Shown here: positions 52,862 through 61,968 of the stretch, in pieces
How the letters are laid out: every line of letters starts with the position of its first letter
How positions within the stretch are numbered: position 1 is the first letter of the stretch
Origin: an uncultured Acetatifactor sp.
GTDB lineage: Bacteria; Bacillota; Clostridia; Lachnospirales; Lachnospiraceae
NCBI RefSeq assembly: GCF_910585425.1
Contig: NZ_CAJUCP010000001.1
Coordinates: 1 to 64,000, forward strand
Direction of reading: 5' to 3'
DNA length: 64,000 bases
Notes under the pieces: model-generated
What the model was told of the DNA's origin: nothing
Seen by the model: only the letters and a program-made list of their open reading frames with translations
Databases searched by the model: none
Position numbers and translations under genes: made by a program

Positions 52862-54172
52862 TCACACCTCTGCCTGCGCCTCCGCGCGGTTCTCCCGCCG
52901 CAGCAGATCCCAGGGAGCTGGCGTCTCGGAAAGCCTCACCCATATCGTCTCCCTGGCATGGGGGCAGCTCTCCACCGCCTCCCCTTCCCCGTTGTACATG
53001 GCCTCCACGGTCACCGGCACGTTCCTCCCGTCCGGCTTCATGATCTCAATGGCCTCTCCCACGGAAAATTTATTGCGCTGCTCCAGCCGGGCCAGGGCGA
53101 AGACACCCCTGTCTTCCATCCCCTGCGTCCATGGCAGCGCATCGCCCGCAGCCACCTCCTGGATGTTCCCCAGATAGATATATTCGTTCACATAAGTGCT
53201 GTTGTCATAAATCTGGGCCTCCCCGGCAGGCCTGCCGAAGTAGAAGCCCGTGGTGAACTGGCGGTAGGTGCACTTGGAGATCTCCGCCCTGTACCAGTCC
53301 AGATTCGCCCGGTAGCACTCCCCGGAGACGAAATAATCGTCTATGGCCCTGCGGTAGGTCCGGGCCACCGTGGCGATGTACAGCGCCGTCTTCATGCGCC
53401 CCTCCACCTTGAAGCTGTCTATCCCCGCCTCCACCAGCTCCGGTATATGTTCTATCATGCACAAATCTTTGGAATTGAATATATATGTGCCCCGCTCGTT
53501 CTCGTACACCGGAAGGTACTCCCCGGGCCTGGTCTCCTCCACCACCGCGTACTTCCAGCGGCAGGGATGGGTGCAGGAGCCCTGGTTGGCATCCCTGCCC
53601 GTAAAGTAATTGCTCAAAAGGCAGCGCCCGGAATAGGAGATGCACATGGAGCCCTGGACGAAGCTCTCTATCTCCATCTCCTCCGGAATCCGCTCCCGGA
53701 TGGCCCGTATCTCCGCCAGGCTCAGCTCCCTGGCGGACACCACCCGCCTGGCCCCCAGCTCCCACCAGAACCGATAGGTGCGGTAGTTGGTGTTGTTGGC
53801 CTGGGTGGAAATATGGATCTCCGCCTCCGGCCACACCTCTCTGGCAATGGCGAACATGCCGGGATCCGAAATGATCAGCCCGTCGCACGTTTCCGGCTCC
53901 ATGTCCCGCAGCTCCTGAAAATAGGCCGCCGCCCCCTCCAGGTCGTCATTGTGGGCCAGGATATTGGCCGTGACATACACCTTCACGCCCCTTGCATGGG
54001 CAAAGGCGATGCCCTCCGCCATCTCCTCCGGGGAGAAATTCTTCGCCTTGGCCCGCAGCCCGAAGGCCTCGCCGCCGATGTACACGGCATCCGCCCCGAA
54101 TATCACCGCGGTCCTCAGCACCTCCAGGCTCCCCGCCGGTATCAAAAGCTCCGGTTTCCTTCTCCCCGCCAT
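52862..54172 (-). CDS. trhP: tRNA uridine-34 hydroxylase (U32 family)
   Basis: The 436-residue U32-family protein has KPELLIPAGSLEVLRTAVIF, the conserved ISTQANNTN, FVQGSMCISYSGRCLLSNY and THPCRWKY with clustered cysteines, and a C-terminal domain. These are the landmarks of TrhP, the prephenate-dependent enzyme that forms 5-hydroxyuridine at tRNA position 34 and carries an iron-sulfur cluster. The gene overlaps trmR by 31 bp; TrmR methylates the same hydroxyl group, so the two act in series. Formerly annotated as collagenase-like peptidase. Confidence 0.88.
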   Translation of the reverse strand: MAGRRKPELLIPAGSLEVLRTAVIFGADAVYIGGEAFGLRAKAKNFSPEEMAEGIAFAHARGVKVYVTANILAHNDDLEGAAAYFQELRDMEPETCDGLIISDPGMFAIAREVWPEAEIHISTQANNTNYRTYRFWWELGARRVVSARELSLAEIRAIRERIPEEMEIESFVQGSMCISYSGRCLLSNYFTGRDANQGSCTHPCRWKYAVVEETRPGEYLPVYENERGTYIFNSKDLCMIEHIPELVEAGIDSFKVEGRMKTALYIATVARTYRRAIDDYFVSGECYRANLDWYRAEISKCTYRQFTTGFYFGRPAGEAQIYDNSTYVNEYIYLGNIQEVAAGDALPWTQGMEDRGVFALARLEQRNKFSVGEAIEIMKPDGRNVPVTVEAMYNGEGEAVESCPHARETIWVRLSETPAPWDLLRRENRAEAQAEV

Positions 54173-54837
54173 AATCCTGCCCCTTCCTTTTCTTTTTCAC
54201 GCCTGACGCTCAATGTCACCCCGTCCCCCACCGGCAGCACCACGGTCTCCAGCAGGGGATGGTGCTTCAGCTCGTACAGGTACTCCCGCATCCTGGCATG
54301 GATGGTGCGGTTGCGCCTGTCCACCGCAAAGCGGGACTCCGTCACGTCCCCGTCCTGCAGCACATTGTCGGACACCAGGAGTCCCCCCGGCGCCAGAAGC
54401 CGCAGGCTGTCCGGCAGGAAACGGATATACTGCCCCTTGGCCGCATCCATGAAGATCATGTCGAAGCTGCCCGTCAGCTCCGGCAGGATATCCGCCGCAT
54501 CCCCCTCCAGGAGGGCGATCTGGTCCTCCCGCCCGGCCCGCCGGAAGTTCTCCCTGGCCACGGGAATCCGCTTCCCATATTTCTCTATGGTGGTCACATG
54601 GCAGCCCTCCGGGCCGTATTCGCACATCAACAGCGCGGAAAAGCCCACCGCGGTCCCCACCTCCAGAATCTGCCGCGGCTGCCTGGCCGCCAGCAGAAAC
54701 TTCAGCAGGCTCTGCGTGGACTTGCGCACGATTGGAATCTGATTCTCCAGCGCCTCTTTTTCTATCCCGTCCAGGAAAGGCGTATTCCCCCTGTCCAGCG
54801 AATCGATGAAAGACGCCATTCTCTCATCTATGATCAT
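54142..54837 (-). CDS. trmR: tRNA 5-hydroxyuridine O-methyltransferase
   Basis: The 231-residue class I methyltransferase has ILEVGTAVGFSALLM (SAM loop), VTTIEKYGKRI, FDMIFMDAAKGQYIRFLPDS and LLVSDNVLQDGDV (metal-binding Asp/Asn). This is the caffeoyl-CoA-OMT-like fold of TrmR (YrrM), which methylates ho5U34 to mo5U34. Position between the mltG-like gene and trhP matches the B. subtilis order. GAGG lies just before the ATG. Confidence 0.85.
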   Translation of the reverse strand: MIIDERMASFIDSLDRGNTPFLDGIEKEALENQIPIVRKSTQSLLKFLLAARQPRQILEVGTAVGFSALLMCEYGPEGCHVTTIEKYGKRIPVARENFRRAGREDQIALLEGDAADILPELTGSFDMIFMDAAKGQYIRFLPDSLRLLAPGGLLVSDNVLQDGDVTESRFAVDRRNRTIHARMREYLYELKHHPLLETVVLPVGDGVTLSVRREKEKEGAGLWRGEGNRSF

Positions 54838-54863
54838 ACTTCCTCTTTATATACGGGATGGCG

Positions 54864-55433
54864 TCACTCCGCCTCCGGTTCCCCGCCAACTCCCTCTGTG
54901 TCTTCGGGCGCACCGTCCCCGGTCATCCCTTCCCCGGCCGCATCCCCTGTGCCGTCCTCTCCGCCGGGCGCGCCTCCCCCGGCGGGCGGGCCGCTCTCCG
55001 GGGAGGATTCTCCCTGGCCGGAGGAGCTTCCCCTTCCTGTGGAATCCCCTTCGCCGTCCTCTTCCCCGGCCTCCTCCACCACCATGGCCTGCATCATCTC
55101 CTCCGCGGTCATGGCCGTGCTCAAATCAAATGTCCCGGGGCCTACGTCCTCCCTGTACTCCGAGAGATAATACTGCAGCACAAAGAGCCTGGCGTCCCGC
55201 ACCAGCCCTCTGCCCTCGAAAAGCTTTCCGATGTCCAGCGGGGACATGTCAGTGCTGACCGTCACCGTCACCGTCCGGCCCTCTCCGGAGGACATGGCAG
55301 GCTCCGTGAAGATACGGTAGCCGTAGTCATAACAGATTCCGGCCCCCTGGTAGATCACATACACCACCGCCACCGCCATCACCACCCGGAAGATAGCGCC
55401 CGCCACTGCAGCTATTATACTCGTTACTTTCAT
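54864..55433 (-). CDS. MltG-like membrane protein lacking the catalytic domain
   Basis: The 189-residue protein has one N-terminal membrane helix, then a LysM-like region (TVTVSTDMSPLDIGKLFEGR, FVLQYYLSEYREDVGPGTFD) seen at the start of the endolytic transglycosylase MltG, then an acidic Gly/Ser-rich tail where the transglycosylase domain should be. It occupies the mltG position of the conserved block. It cannot cut glycan strands; it may bind or regulate. The ATG at 55433 has GGAGG 5 bases upstream. Confidence 0.7.
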   Translation of the reverse strand: MKVTSIIAAVAGAIFRVVMAVAVVYVIYQGAGICYDYGYRIFTEPAMSSGEGRTVTVTVSTDMSPLDIGKLFEGRGLVRDARLFVLQYYLSEYREDVGPGTFDLSTAMTAEEMMQAMVVEEAGEEDGEGDSTGRGSSSGQGESSPESGPPAGGGAPGGEDGTGDAAGEGMTGDGAPEDTEGVGGEPEAE

Positions 55434-55533
55434 CCTGACCTCCATGCCGCCCCAAGCGGCACATACAGCAAAAAAACCATATGCCCGCAACGCGATATCA
55501 AACGCCTGCGGGCCCTGAACTTCTTCCCGCGCT

Positions 55534-57207
55534 TCACACTTCCATGATGATCGGCAGTATCATAGGCCGCCTCTTGGTCTTCTTCCAGACGAAGTCGCTG
55601 AGGGCGTCCTTTGTGGTATTCTTCAGCTTCCCCCAGTCCGTGATCCCTCTGTCCAGACATCTGACGATAGCCTCGTCCACGATCTGGCGGGCCTCCTCTA
55701 TCAGCTCATCGGATTCCTTCACATACACGAAGCCCCTGGACACGATATCGGGCCCTGCCACCAGCTCTCCGCCTACGCGGTCCAGGCTCATGACCACCAC
55801 CATGATGCCGTCCTCCGCCAGATGCTGGCGGTCCCGCAGCACCACGTTCCCCACATCGCCCACGCCCAGGCCGTCCACCAGAATGGCCCCCACGGGAACC
55901 CTGCCCGTGACGCCCGCGCGGTTCTTGTCCAGCTCCAGCACATCGCCGGAGGAGAGGATGAAGATATTCTCCTTCTCCATGCCCAGGCTCTGGGCGATCT
56001 TCGCCTGGGCCTTCAGATGCTTGATCTCCCCGTGGACGGGGACGGAATACTTCGGCCGGATCAGCGCGTAGAGCAGCTTGATCTCCTCCTGGCGGGCATG
56101 GCCGGACACATGGGCGTCCTGGAAGATCACATCCGCGCCCTTGCGGATCAGCTCATTGATCACCTTGGTCACGGATTTCTCGTTGCCTGGGATGGGGTTG
56201 GAGGAAAAAATCACCGTGTCCCCCGCGCCGATGGTGATCTTGCGGTGCATGCCGCTGGCCATGCGGCTCAGGGCCGCCATGCTCTCCCCCTGGCTCCCGG
56301 TGGTGATCACCACCTGCTTCTCGCTGGGATAGTCCTTCATCTGCTCTATCTCGATCAGGGTATTGTCCGGGATGCTGATGCAGCCCAGGTTCCTGGCCGT
56401 CTCGATGATGCTCACCATGCTGCGGCCGTCCACGCAGACCTTCCTGCCGAACTTGTACGCCGTGTTGATGATCTGCTGCACCCTGTCCACATTGGAGGCA
56501 AAGGTGGCCACGAAGATCCTGGTATTCTTGTGCTCCTCGAATAAATTGTCGAAGGTGGCGCCCACGGTGCGCTCCGAGGGAGTGAAGCCCGGCCGCTCCG
56601 CGTTGGTGGAATCGCACATCAGCGCCAGCACGCCCTTCTTGCCCAGCTCCGCGAAGCGCTGCAAATCGATGGCGTCCCCGAATACAGGAGTGTAGTCAAC
56701 CTTGAAGTCCCCCGTGTGCACCACCACGCCCACCGGGGAGTAGATGGCCAGCGCCGCCGCGTCCACGATGCTGTGGTTGGTCTTGATGAACTCCACCCGG
56801 AGCTGCCCCAAATTGATGGACTGGCCGAACTTCACCACCTTGCGCTTGACGCTCTTGGTCATCTCATGTTCCTTCAGCTTGTTCTCGATGATGCCCATGG
56901 TGAGCCTGGTGGCATAGATGGGCGCGTTGATGTCCCGGAGCACATAGGGGAGCGCTCCGATATGGTCCTCATGGCCGTGGGTGATCACGAAGCCCTTCAC
57001 CTTGCTGATGTTGTCCTTCAGGTAGGTCACATCGGGGATCACAAGGTCGATGCCCAGCATGTCGTCCGCCGGGAACGACAGGCCGCAGTCCACCACAACA
57101 ATACTGTCCTCATACTCGAACGCAGTAATGTTCATGCCGATTTGTTCCAGTCCCCCCAGGGGGATTATCTTTAGTCTGGAACCGTTGTTATTCTCTTTTT
57201 TCTTCAA
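55534..57207 (-). CDS. rnj: Ribonuclease J
   Basis: The 557-residue metallo-beta-lactamase/beta-CASP enzyme has the zinc motif HGHEDHIG (77-84), the HTGDFKVDY Asp, the beta-CASP segment and the C-terminal HVSGHARQEEIKLL. RNase J is a 5' exonuclease and endonuclease for mRNA decay and rRNA maturation. It starts with TTG (57207), with GGAGGAG 8 bases upstream, and overlaps the end of the fur-like gene by 20 bp. Confidence 0.95.
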   Translation of the reverse strand: MKKKENNNGSRLKIIPLGGLEQIGMNITAFEYEDSIVVVDCGLSFPADDMLGIDLVIPDVTYLKDNISKVKGFVITHGHEDHIGALPYVLRDINAPIYATRLTMGIIENKLKEHEMTKSVKRKVVKFGQSINLGQLRVEFIKTNHSIVDAAALAIYSPVGVVVHTGDFKVDYTPVFGDAIDLQRFAELGKKGVLALMCDSTNAERPGFTPSERTVGATFDNLFEEHKNTRIFVATFASNVDRVQQIINTAYKFGRKVCVDGRSMVSIIETARNLGCISIPDNTLIEIEQMKDYPSEKQVVITTGSQGESMAALSRMASGMHRKITIGAGDTVIFSSNPIPGNEKSVTKVINELIRKGADVIFQDAHVSGHARQEEIKLLYALIRPKYSVPVHGEIKHLKAQAKIAQSLGMEKENIFILSSGDVLELDKNRAGVTGRVPVGAILVDGLGVGDVGNVVLRDRQHLAEDGIMVVVMSLDRVGGELVAGPDIVSRGFVYVKESDELIEEARQIVDEAIVRCLDRGITDWGKLKNTTKDALSDFVWKKTKRRPMILPIIMEV

Positions 57208-57658
57208 TCAAATCTCCTCCACATTCTACACAGTAGCCGTAGAGCTTTACCTCATGATCCACAACACGAAATCCGGTAGTCGCGATGATTTTCCTCTCCA
57301 GCTCCTCCAAAGAATCGTCCTGGAACGAAACCACCCTGCCGCATTTGATACAGATCAGATGATGATGGCGGTGTCTTACCGTGCCCTCCAGAGCACTCCC
57401 CATCTCATAGCGCACGAACCCGTCATCAAAACTGATCCGGTCAATCAGATGCAAGCTCCCCAACAACTGTATGGTTCTATAAACAGTAGCCAGCCCGATG
57501 TCCGGACAGTCCACTTTTACTAGCTCAAATATCTCCTCCGCGGTCAGATGCTCCCGGGGGCAGGAATCGATGGCCTCCAGCACCGCCATGCGCTGCCTGG
57601 TGACCTTCAGTCCCCTCTCATTCAATAGCCTCTCCGCTTTCCCTTTATCTACCGCCAT
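57188..57658 (-). CDS. Fur family metal-responsive regulator
   Basis: The 156-residue protein has the Fur winged helix (LKVTRQRMAVLEAI, ATVYRTIQLLGSLHLIDRI), the metal-site run RHRHHHLIC and two structural zinc pairs, Cys103/Cys106 and Cys143/Cys146. It could be Fur, PerR or Zur; the residues visible do not settle it. It is co-transcribed with rnj. Confidence 0.88.
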   Translation of the reverse strand: MAVDKGKAERLLNERGLKVTRQRMAVLEAIDSCPREHLTAEEIFELVKVDCPDIGLATVYRTIQLLGSLHLIDRISFDDGFVRYEMGSALEGTVRHRHHHLICIKCGRVVSFQDDSLEELERKIIATTGFRVVDHEVKLYGYCVECGGDLIEEKRE

Positions 57659-57694
57659 ATCTCAATCCATACGCGGGACTGCCGCTCCCTGACT

Positions 57695-57964
57695 TCACTG
57701 GTTCTCCAGCTCCACGTCCTCCAGCATGTTCTCGAACACACCCGCCACGGCTTCCAGCTCCGCGTCATCGGACACGATGGCATACAGCCCTTCCGTCTCC
57801 CCGTCTCCGGACATGTCCTTCAGGATCAATGCCTCCCCGTCGCCCTCTTCCTCTTCGGTGACAAGGATGTAGTCAACTCCTCCTATCCTCGTCTGCTCCA
57901 GCACATAGAACTCCACCGGCTCTTCTCCCTCCGGCGTGAACGTAACCTTCTCCTGCTTCGCCAT
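57695..57964 (-). CDS. DUF1292 family protein
   Basis: This is an acidic 89-residue protein (VTFTPEGEEPVEFYVLEQTR, DYILVTEEEE) of the YrzB/DUF1292 family. It nearly always lies between ruvX and mltG in Firmicutes, as here. The role is unknown. Confidence 0.85.
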   Translation of the reverse strand: MAKQEKVTFTPEGEEPVEFYVLEQTRIGGVDYILVTEEEEGDGEALILKDMSGDGETEGLYAIVSDDAELEAVAGVFENMLEDVELENQ

Positions 57965-57998
57965 CTCAGCTCCTCATATACGCCTCCGGGGCGCACCC

Positions 57999-58442
57999 TC
58001 AAACCTCTTCCTCTGCCCGCCCGCGGCTGCGGTTGTCCAGATAGCCCTGCAGTATCAGGGCCGCCGCGATCTTGTCCACGTAATCCTTGCGCTTCTCCCT
58101 GCGGATCCCGGCCTCTATCATGGCCTTGTCAGCTGCCACCGTGGTCAGCCGCTCGTCCCACATGACGACGGGCAGGCCCGTGCGGCGCTCCAGCTTCTCC
58201 CGGAATTCCTCCGTCAGCTCCACCCGCACGCCCTCCGTGGCGTTCATGTTCTTCGGGAGGCCCAGCACGATCTCCTCCACTTCGTATTCCAGGATCAGCT
58301 CCTCGATCCGGGCCAGCGTCCGGCGCAGCTTGTCCTCTTTCTCCCTGCGGATGATCTCCAGGCCCTGGGCCGTGATGAGTAGGCTGTCGCTGACAGCCAC
58401 CCCCACCGTCTTAGAGCCGAAATCCAAACCCATTATGCGCAT
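57999..58442 (-). CDS. ruvX: Putative Holliday junction resolvase YqgF/RuvX
   Basis: The 147-residue RNase H-fold protein has MRIMGLDFGSKTVGVAVSD, EIVLGLPKNMNATEG, DERLTTVAAD and KDYVDKIAAALILQGYL, all family landmarks with the acidic catalytic set. It is proposed to resolve Holliday junctions and to process pre-16S rRNA. It lies 21 bp after ireB. Confidence 0.92.
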   Translation of the reverse strand: MRIMGLDFGSKTVGVAVSDSLLITAQGLEIIRREKEDKLRRTLARIEELILEYEVEEIVLGLPKNMNATEGVRVELTEEFREKLERRTGLPVVMWDERLTTVAADKAMIEAGIRREKRKDYVDKIAAALILQGYLDNRSRGRAEEEV

Positions 58443-58463
58443 AGAGCGCCTCCTTTTCGTCCC

Positions 58464-58727
58464 CTATTCCCATTCCTTGGTACGGATGTACTCCGTCAGC
58501 AGCTCCTCCACCAGCTCGTCCCGCTCCACCTTCATGATCATGCTCCGGGCATTCTGATGGCTGGTGATATAGGTGGGGTCGCCGCTCATGATGTAGCCCA
58601 CGATCTGATTCACCGGGTTGTATCCCTTTTCCGTCAGCGCCTCATATACGGCGGCCAGCACCACCTTCGCTCCGGCGGCAGGTTCCGAGTCTACCTTGAA
58701 GTATTGTGTGTTTTCCAGATTCTGCAT
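58464..58727 (-). CDS. ireB: IreB family regulatory phosphoprotein
   Basis: The 87-residue protein (NTQYFKVDSEPAAGAKVVLA; EKGYNPVNQIVGYIMSGDPT) is a clear IreB/DUF965 member. In enterococci it is phosphorylated by the PASTA kinase IreK and modulates cell-wall stress and cephalosporin resistance. I chose the ATG at 58727, with GGGAG 7 bases upstream. It heads the conserved block normally preceded by alaS. Confidence 0.92.
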   Translation of the reverse strand: MQNLENTQYFKVDSEPAAGAKVVLAAVYEALTEKGYNPVNQIVGYIMSGDPTYITSHQNARSMIMKVERDELVEELLTEYIRTKEWE

Positions 58728-58832
58728 GCCATGACTCCCATCTGCCCGCTCTGGCAGGCTCAACCCGCGACATTTATGCGCCCAATGCCACTACTTCCTT
58801 CCATCATACCTCATTTTCGCCAAAAATTCAAG

Positions 58833-60344
58833 CTACATCAAAATTTCATCTGTCAGAAAATCCCTGACCGGTATCTTCACCACTGTATTTATCATGGCGG
58901 GGGCCTCCTGGAGGCGCTCCGTGACGTCCACCGCCACCTTCACGTAGTCCTTCGTGTGGCCGATGCAGTATGTCCGCCCGCCTATCTCCCGGGTCTCCTC
59001 CAGAAGCGCCTCGGCTTCCTTTCCTATGTAGCGCCTGCGGAACTCCACGGACTGCCTCTCCCCCAGGGCGATCAGCTCTGCGCTGCGCCTGGCCTTCACA
59101 GGCTCCGGCACCTGGTCCGGCATGGAAGCCGCCGCGGTCCCCTCCCGCCTGGAATATTTGAAGACATGCATTTCGTAGAGCCCTGCCTTCTCCAGGAATT
59201 CCCTTGTGTCAGCGAACTCCGCTTCCGTCTCCCCGGGAAAGCCCGCGATCACGTCCGTGGTGATGGCCGGCCGGTGGAAGCATTCCCGCAGAAGCTCCAC
59301 GCTCTTGTAGTATTCCCCGGCGGTGTAATGTCTATTCATCCTTTTTAAGGTAGCGTCGCAGCCGCTCTGGAGGGACAGGTGGAAATGGGGGCAGAGCTTG
59401 GGCAGCGCCGCCAGCCGCCTCACCGCCTCCGGCGTGACGATCCGCGGCTCCAGAGAGCCCAGGCGAATCCGCTCCAGGCCCTCTATCCCATGGATCTGCT
59501 CCACCAGCTCCACCAGCCTGCTGCGGCCGTTGTATGTGGGCTGCCGTTTTCTTTCACGCGCCCTGTCGTCTGTTCGCGGTTCCTCCCGGAGGGCCCCCTG
59601 GTTCCCAGGCGCCTGCCCGGAGCCCCCGCGCAGAAGAACGGATTCCTGTCCGGTTTCCGGCCCCCCGGCGCTCCCGGCCTGCGACCCGTCCTCCCCGAAG
59701 TCGATTCCGTAGGAGCTGATATGGATGCCCGTGAGCACCACCTCCCGGTAGCCCGCGTCCACCAGGCCCTGCACCTCCTCCAGGACATCCTCCGCCCTGC
59801 GGCTGCGCACCCTGCCCCTGGCGTAGGGGATGGCGCAGTAGGAGCAGAACTGGTTGCAGCCGTCCTGGATCTTGATATAGGCCCTGGTGCGCTCCGCCGT
59901 GTGCTTCAGCCGCATCTCCTCATATTCGTAAGTATACCCGATGTCCAGGACGGTGGCGCCCTCCAGGGTCTTGTCCCTCTCCGGGCCGCCCTCCCGCCTT
60001 CTCTCCAGATACTCCTCCAGGATGGCCGCGATGTCCTTCTTCCGGTTGTTGCCGATGGCAAGGTCTATGCCGGGATCCGCCTCCACGGCCTCCCGCCCCG
60101 TCTGCACATAGCAGCCCACCGCCACCACCACAGCGTCGGGATTGAGCTGCCTGGCACGGTGCAGCATCTGTCTGCTCTTCCTGTCCGCGATGTTGGTGAC
60201 CGTACATGTGTTCACGATATAGATATCGGCTCTTTCATCAAATGCCACAATGCCATATCCTTTTTCCCGGAGGATTTGGCGCATTACTTCCATTTCATAG
60301 GAATTGACCTTGCAGCCCAGATTATACAATGCCACAGTTTTCAT
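58833..60344 (-). CDS. mtaB: tRNA t6A37 methylthiotransferase MtaB
   Basis: The 503-residue protein has the UPF0004 domain (Cys11, Cys47, Cys78), the radical-SAM motif DGCNQFCSYC (Cys163, 167, 170), LRRIRLGSLEP-like strand and a C-terminal TRAM domain. It adds a methylthio group to t6A at tRNA position 37. An insertion of about 55 low-complexity residues (218-274, rich in Gly, Gln, Arg) lies in the radical-SAM barrel, between SSYGIDFGE and SRLVELVEQI. Start ATG at 60344. Confidence 0.92.
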   Translation of the reverse strand: MKTVALYNLGCKVNSYEMEVMRQILREKGYGIVAFDERADIYIVNTCTVTNIADRKSRQMLHRARQLNPDAVVVAVGCYVQTGREAVEADPGIDLAIGNNRKKDIAAILEEYLERRREGGPERDKTLEGATVLDIGYTYEYEEMRLKHTAERTRAYIKIQDGCNQFCSYCAIPYARGRVRSRRAEDVLEEVQGLVDAGYREVVLTGIHISSYGIDFGEDGSQAGSAGGPETGQESVLLRGGSGQAPGNQGALREEPRTDDRARERKRQPTYNGRSRLVELVEQIHGIEGLERIRLGSLEPRIVTPEAVRRLAALPKLCPHFHLSLQSGCDATLKRMNRHYTAGEYYKSVELLRECFHRPAITTDVIAGFPGETEAEFADTREFLEKAGLYEMHVFKYSRREGTAAASMPDQVPEPVKARRSAELIALGERQSVEFRRRYIGKEAEALLEETREIGGRTYCIGHTKDYVKVAVDVTERLQEAPAMINTVVKIPVRDFLTDEILM

Positions 60345-60377
60345 GATTATTCCCCACTTTTTTGTACTGTTTTCGCC

Positions 60378-60406
60378 TTGACTTTTGCGCCGCCAGCCGT
60401 TAATAT
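60378..60406 (+). promoter_or_regulatory. Promoter of the HPr-like gene
   Basis: TTGACT, 17 bp, TAATAT; the leader is about 30 bases. Confidence 0.75.
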
Positions 60407-60443
60407 GTTGACTGGAAGGTAAATCAGACAGGAGGTAAAGAAG

Positions 60444-60677
60444 ATGAAGACAGTACAAATTTTCCTTAATTCAATCGACAAAGTCAAATCCTTTGTAAAC
60501 GACATCTCCAAGTTCGACTACGACTTCGACTTGGTATCCGGCAGATACGTTGTTGACGCGAAATCCATCATGGGCATCTTCAGCTTAGATCTGTCCAAAC
60601 CCATCGATTTGAACATCCATACAGAGGAAGGTGCGGACGAGGTGCTGGAGTTCTTAAAGCCCTACATCGTACAGTGA
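60444..60677 (+). CDS. HPr-like protein without active-site histidine
   Basis: The 77-residue protein fits the HPr fold by length and by the segment DAKSIMGIFSLDLSKPIDL, whose Ser41 matches HPr Ser46. The place of His15 (GIHARPA in HPr) reads SIDKVKSFVND, so it cannot take part in PTS phosphotransfer; a regulatory role through Ser41, as in Crh, is possible. GGAGG lies 9 bases before the ATG. It has its own promoter and terminator. Confidence 0.8.
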   Translation: MKTVQIFLNSIDKVKSFVNDISKFDYDFDLVSGRYVVDAKSIMGIFSLDLSKPIDLNIHTEEGADEVLEFLKPYIVQ

Positions 60678-60743
60678 CCGTCCTGTGGATGGCGGGTACA
60701 TAGGGCCAGGACAACGCACGAAAGAGGAATGTCCGGGCGAAGA

Positions 60744-60777
60744 GGCCTTCAGGAGCGCATCCTGAAAGGCCTTTTTT
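60744..60777 (+). terminator. Terminator of the HPr-like gene
   Basis: GGCCTTCAGGA pairs with TCCTG-A-AAGGCC, followed by TTTTTT. It lies between convergent genes. Confidence 0.85.
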
Positions 60778-60789
60778 ATATCCGCGCCC

Positions 60790-61968
60790 CTATTCCACGA
60801 TGAGCAGCTCTTTGGTCTCCAGGGCCCTCTCCACCAGCGCCTCTATCCCCTCGTCCAGATTGCGCTCATGGCGGCGGATGACATTGAGGTTGGGCTTGGT
60901 CACGGGATGCTTGGCCACGAAGATCGTGCAGCAGTCCTCATAGGGCAGAATGGAGGTCTCAAAGGTGCCGATCCGCTGGGCCACCTCCACGATCTCCAGC
61001 TTGTCGAAGCCGATCAGGGGGCGGTACACCGGAATGGTGCAGACCTCATTGGTGGCGGCCAGGGACTGCATGGTCTGGGAGGCCACCTGCCCGATGCTCT
61101 CTCCGGTGATCAGGCCCAGGCACTCCGTGTCCTTTGCGATCCGCTCCGCGATCCGCATCATGTACCGGCGCATGATGATGGTCAGCTCCTCATGGGGGCA
61201 TTTCTCATGGATGTAGAGCTGGATGTCCGTGAAATTGATCACATGGAGCCAGACGGGCCCCGCGTATCCGGCCACGGTCCTGGCCAAATCCACCACCTTC
61301 TGCCTGGCCCGCTCGCTGGTGTAGGGCGGCGCGTGGAAATACACCGCGTCCAGCTTCACGCCCCGCTTGGCTATCATGTACCCCGCCACAGGGGAGTCTA
61401 TGCCCCCGGACAGAAGCAGCATGGCCTTGCCCCCTGTCCCCACGGGCATGCCCCCGGGGCCGGGGATGGTCTCCGAATAAATATATATCTTTTCACGGAT
61501 TTCCACATTCAGCAGGATCTCCGGCTCGTGGACGTCCACGGACATCTCCGGATAGGCCTGCAGGACGGCGGCCCCCAAATCCGCGTTGATCTCCATGGAT
61601 TCTTTGGGATAGTCCTTCCTGGCCCGCCTGGAGTGCACCTTGAAGGTCTTATGCTTGTCCGGGTAGACCTGGTCCACATATTCCACCACCCGCTGGCAGA
61701 GCTTCTCGAAGCCCTCGTCCTCCGCATAGACCACAGGGCAGATGCCGGAGATGCCGAACACCTTCTTCAGCCCCTCCACCGCCTCCTCAAAGTCGAACTC
61801 TCCCCTGGCCTCCACAAAGATGCGCCCCTGGGATTTGTGGATCAGGAACTCCCCCTCGCATTTCTTCAGCGCCAGCTTCATCTGGTGCATCAGCATGTCC
61901 TCGAACAGATAGCGGTTCTTTCCCTTGATGCCGATCTCGGCATATTTTATCAAAAAAGCTGTAAACAT
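60790..61968 (-). CDS. thiI: tRNA 4-thiouridine sulfurtransferase
   Basis: The 392-residue protein has a ferredoxin-like/THUMP region (1-165), the PP-loop LLLSGGIDSPVAGYM that adenylates uridine and the sulfur-carrying region EDCCTIFVAKHP (catalytic Cys). It lacks a rhodanese domain, as in most Firmicutes. It makes s4U8 in tRNA. The next gene upstream is a cysteine desulfurase, its sulfur donor. Confidence 0.93.
   Translation of the reverse strand: MFTAFLIKYAEIGIKGKNRYLFEDMLMHQMKLALKKCEGEFLIHKSQGRIFVEARGEFDFEEAVEGLKKVFGISGICPVVYAEDEGFEKLCQRVVEYVDQVYPDKHKTFKVHSRRARKDYPKESMEINADLGAAVLQAYPEMSVDVHEPEILLNVEIREKIYIYSETIPGPGGMPVGTGGKAMLLLSGGIDSPVAGYMIAKRGVKLDAVYFHAPPYTSERARQKVVDLARTVAGYAGPVWLHVINFTDIQLYIHEKCPHEELTIIMRRYMMRIAERIAKDTECLGLITGESIGQVASQTMQSLAATNEVCTIPVYRPLIGFDKLEIVEVAQRIGTFETSILPYEDCCTIFVAKHPVTKPNLNVIRRHERNLDEGIEALVERALETKELLIVE

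Noticed and set aside
52958..54742. Very long plus-strand open frame opposite trhP and trmR
   Set aside because: It has His/Gly/Arg-rich composition typical of an antisense frame of G+C-rich genes, and both minus-strand genes are clearly identified.
60700..60745. GAGGAATGTCCGGGC resembling the conserved P4 region of RNase P RNA
   Set aside because: It is a short match in a 3' untranslated region; the rest of the RNA is absent.
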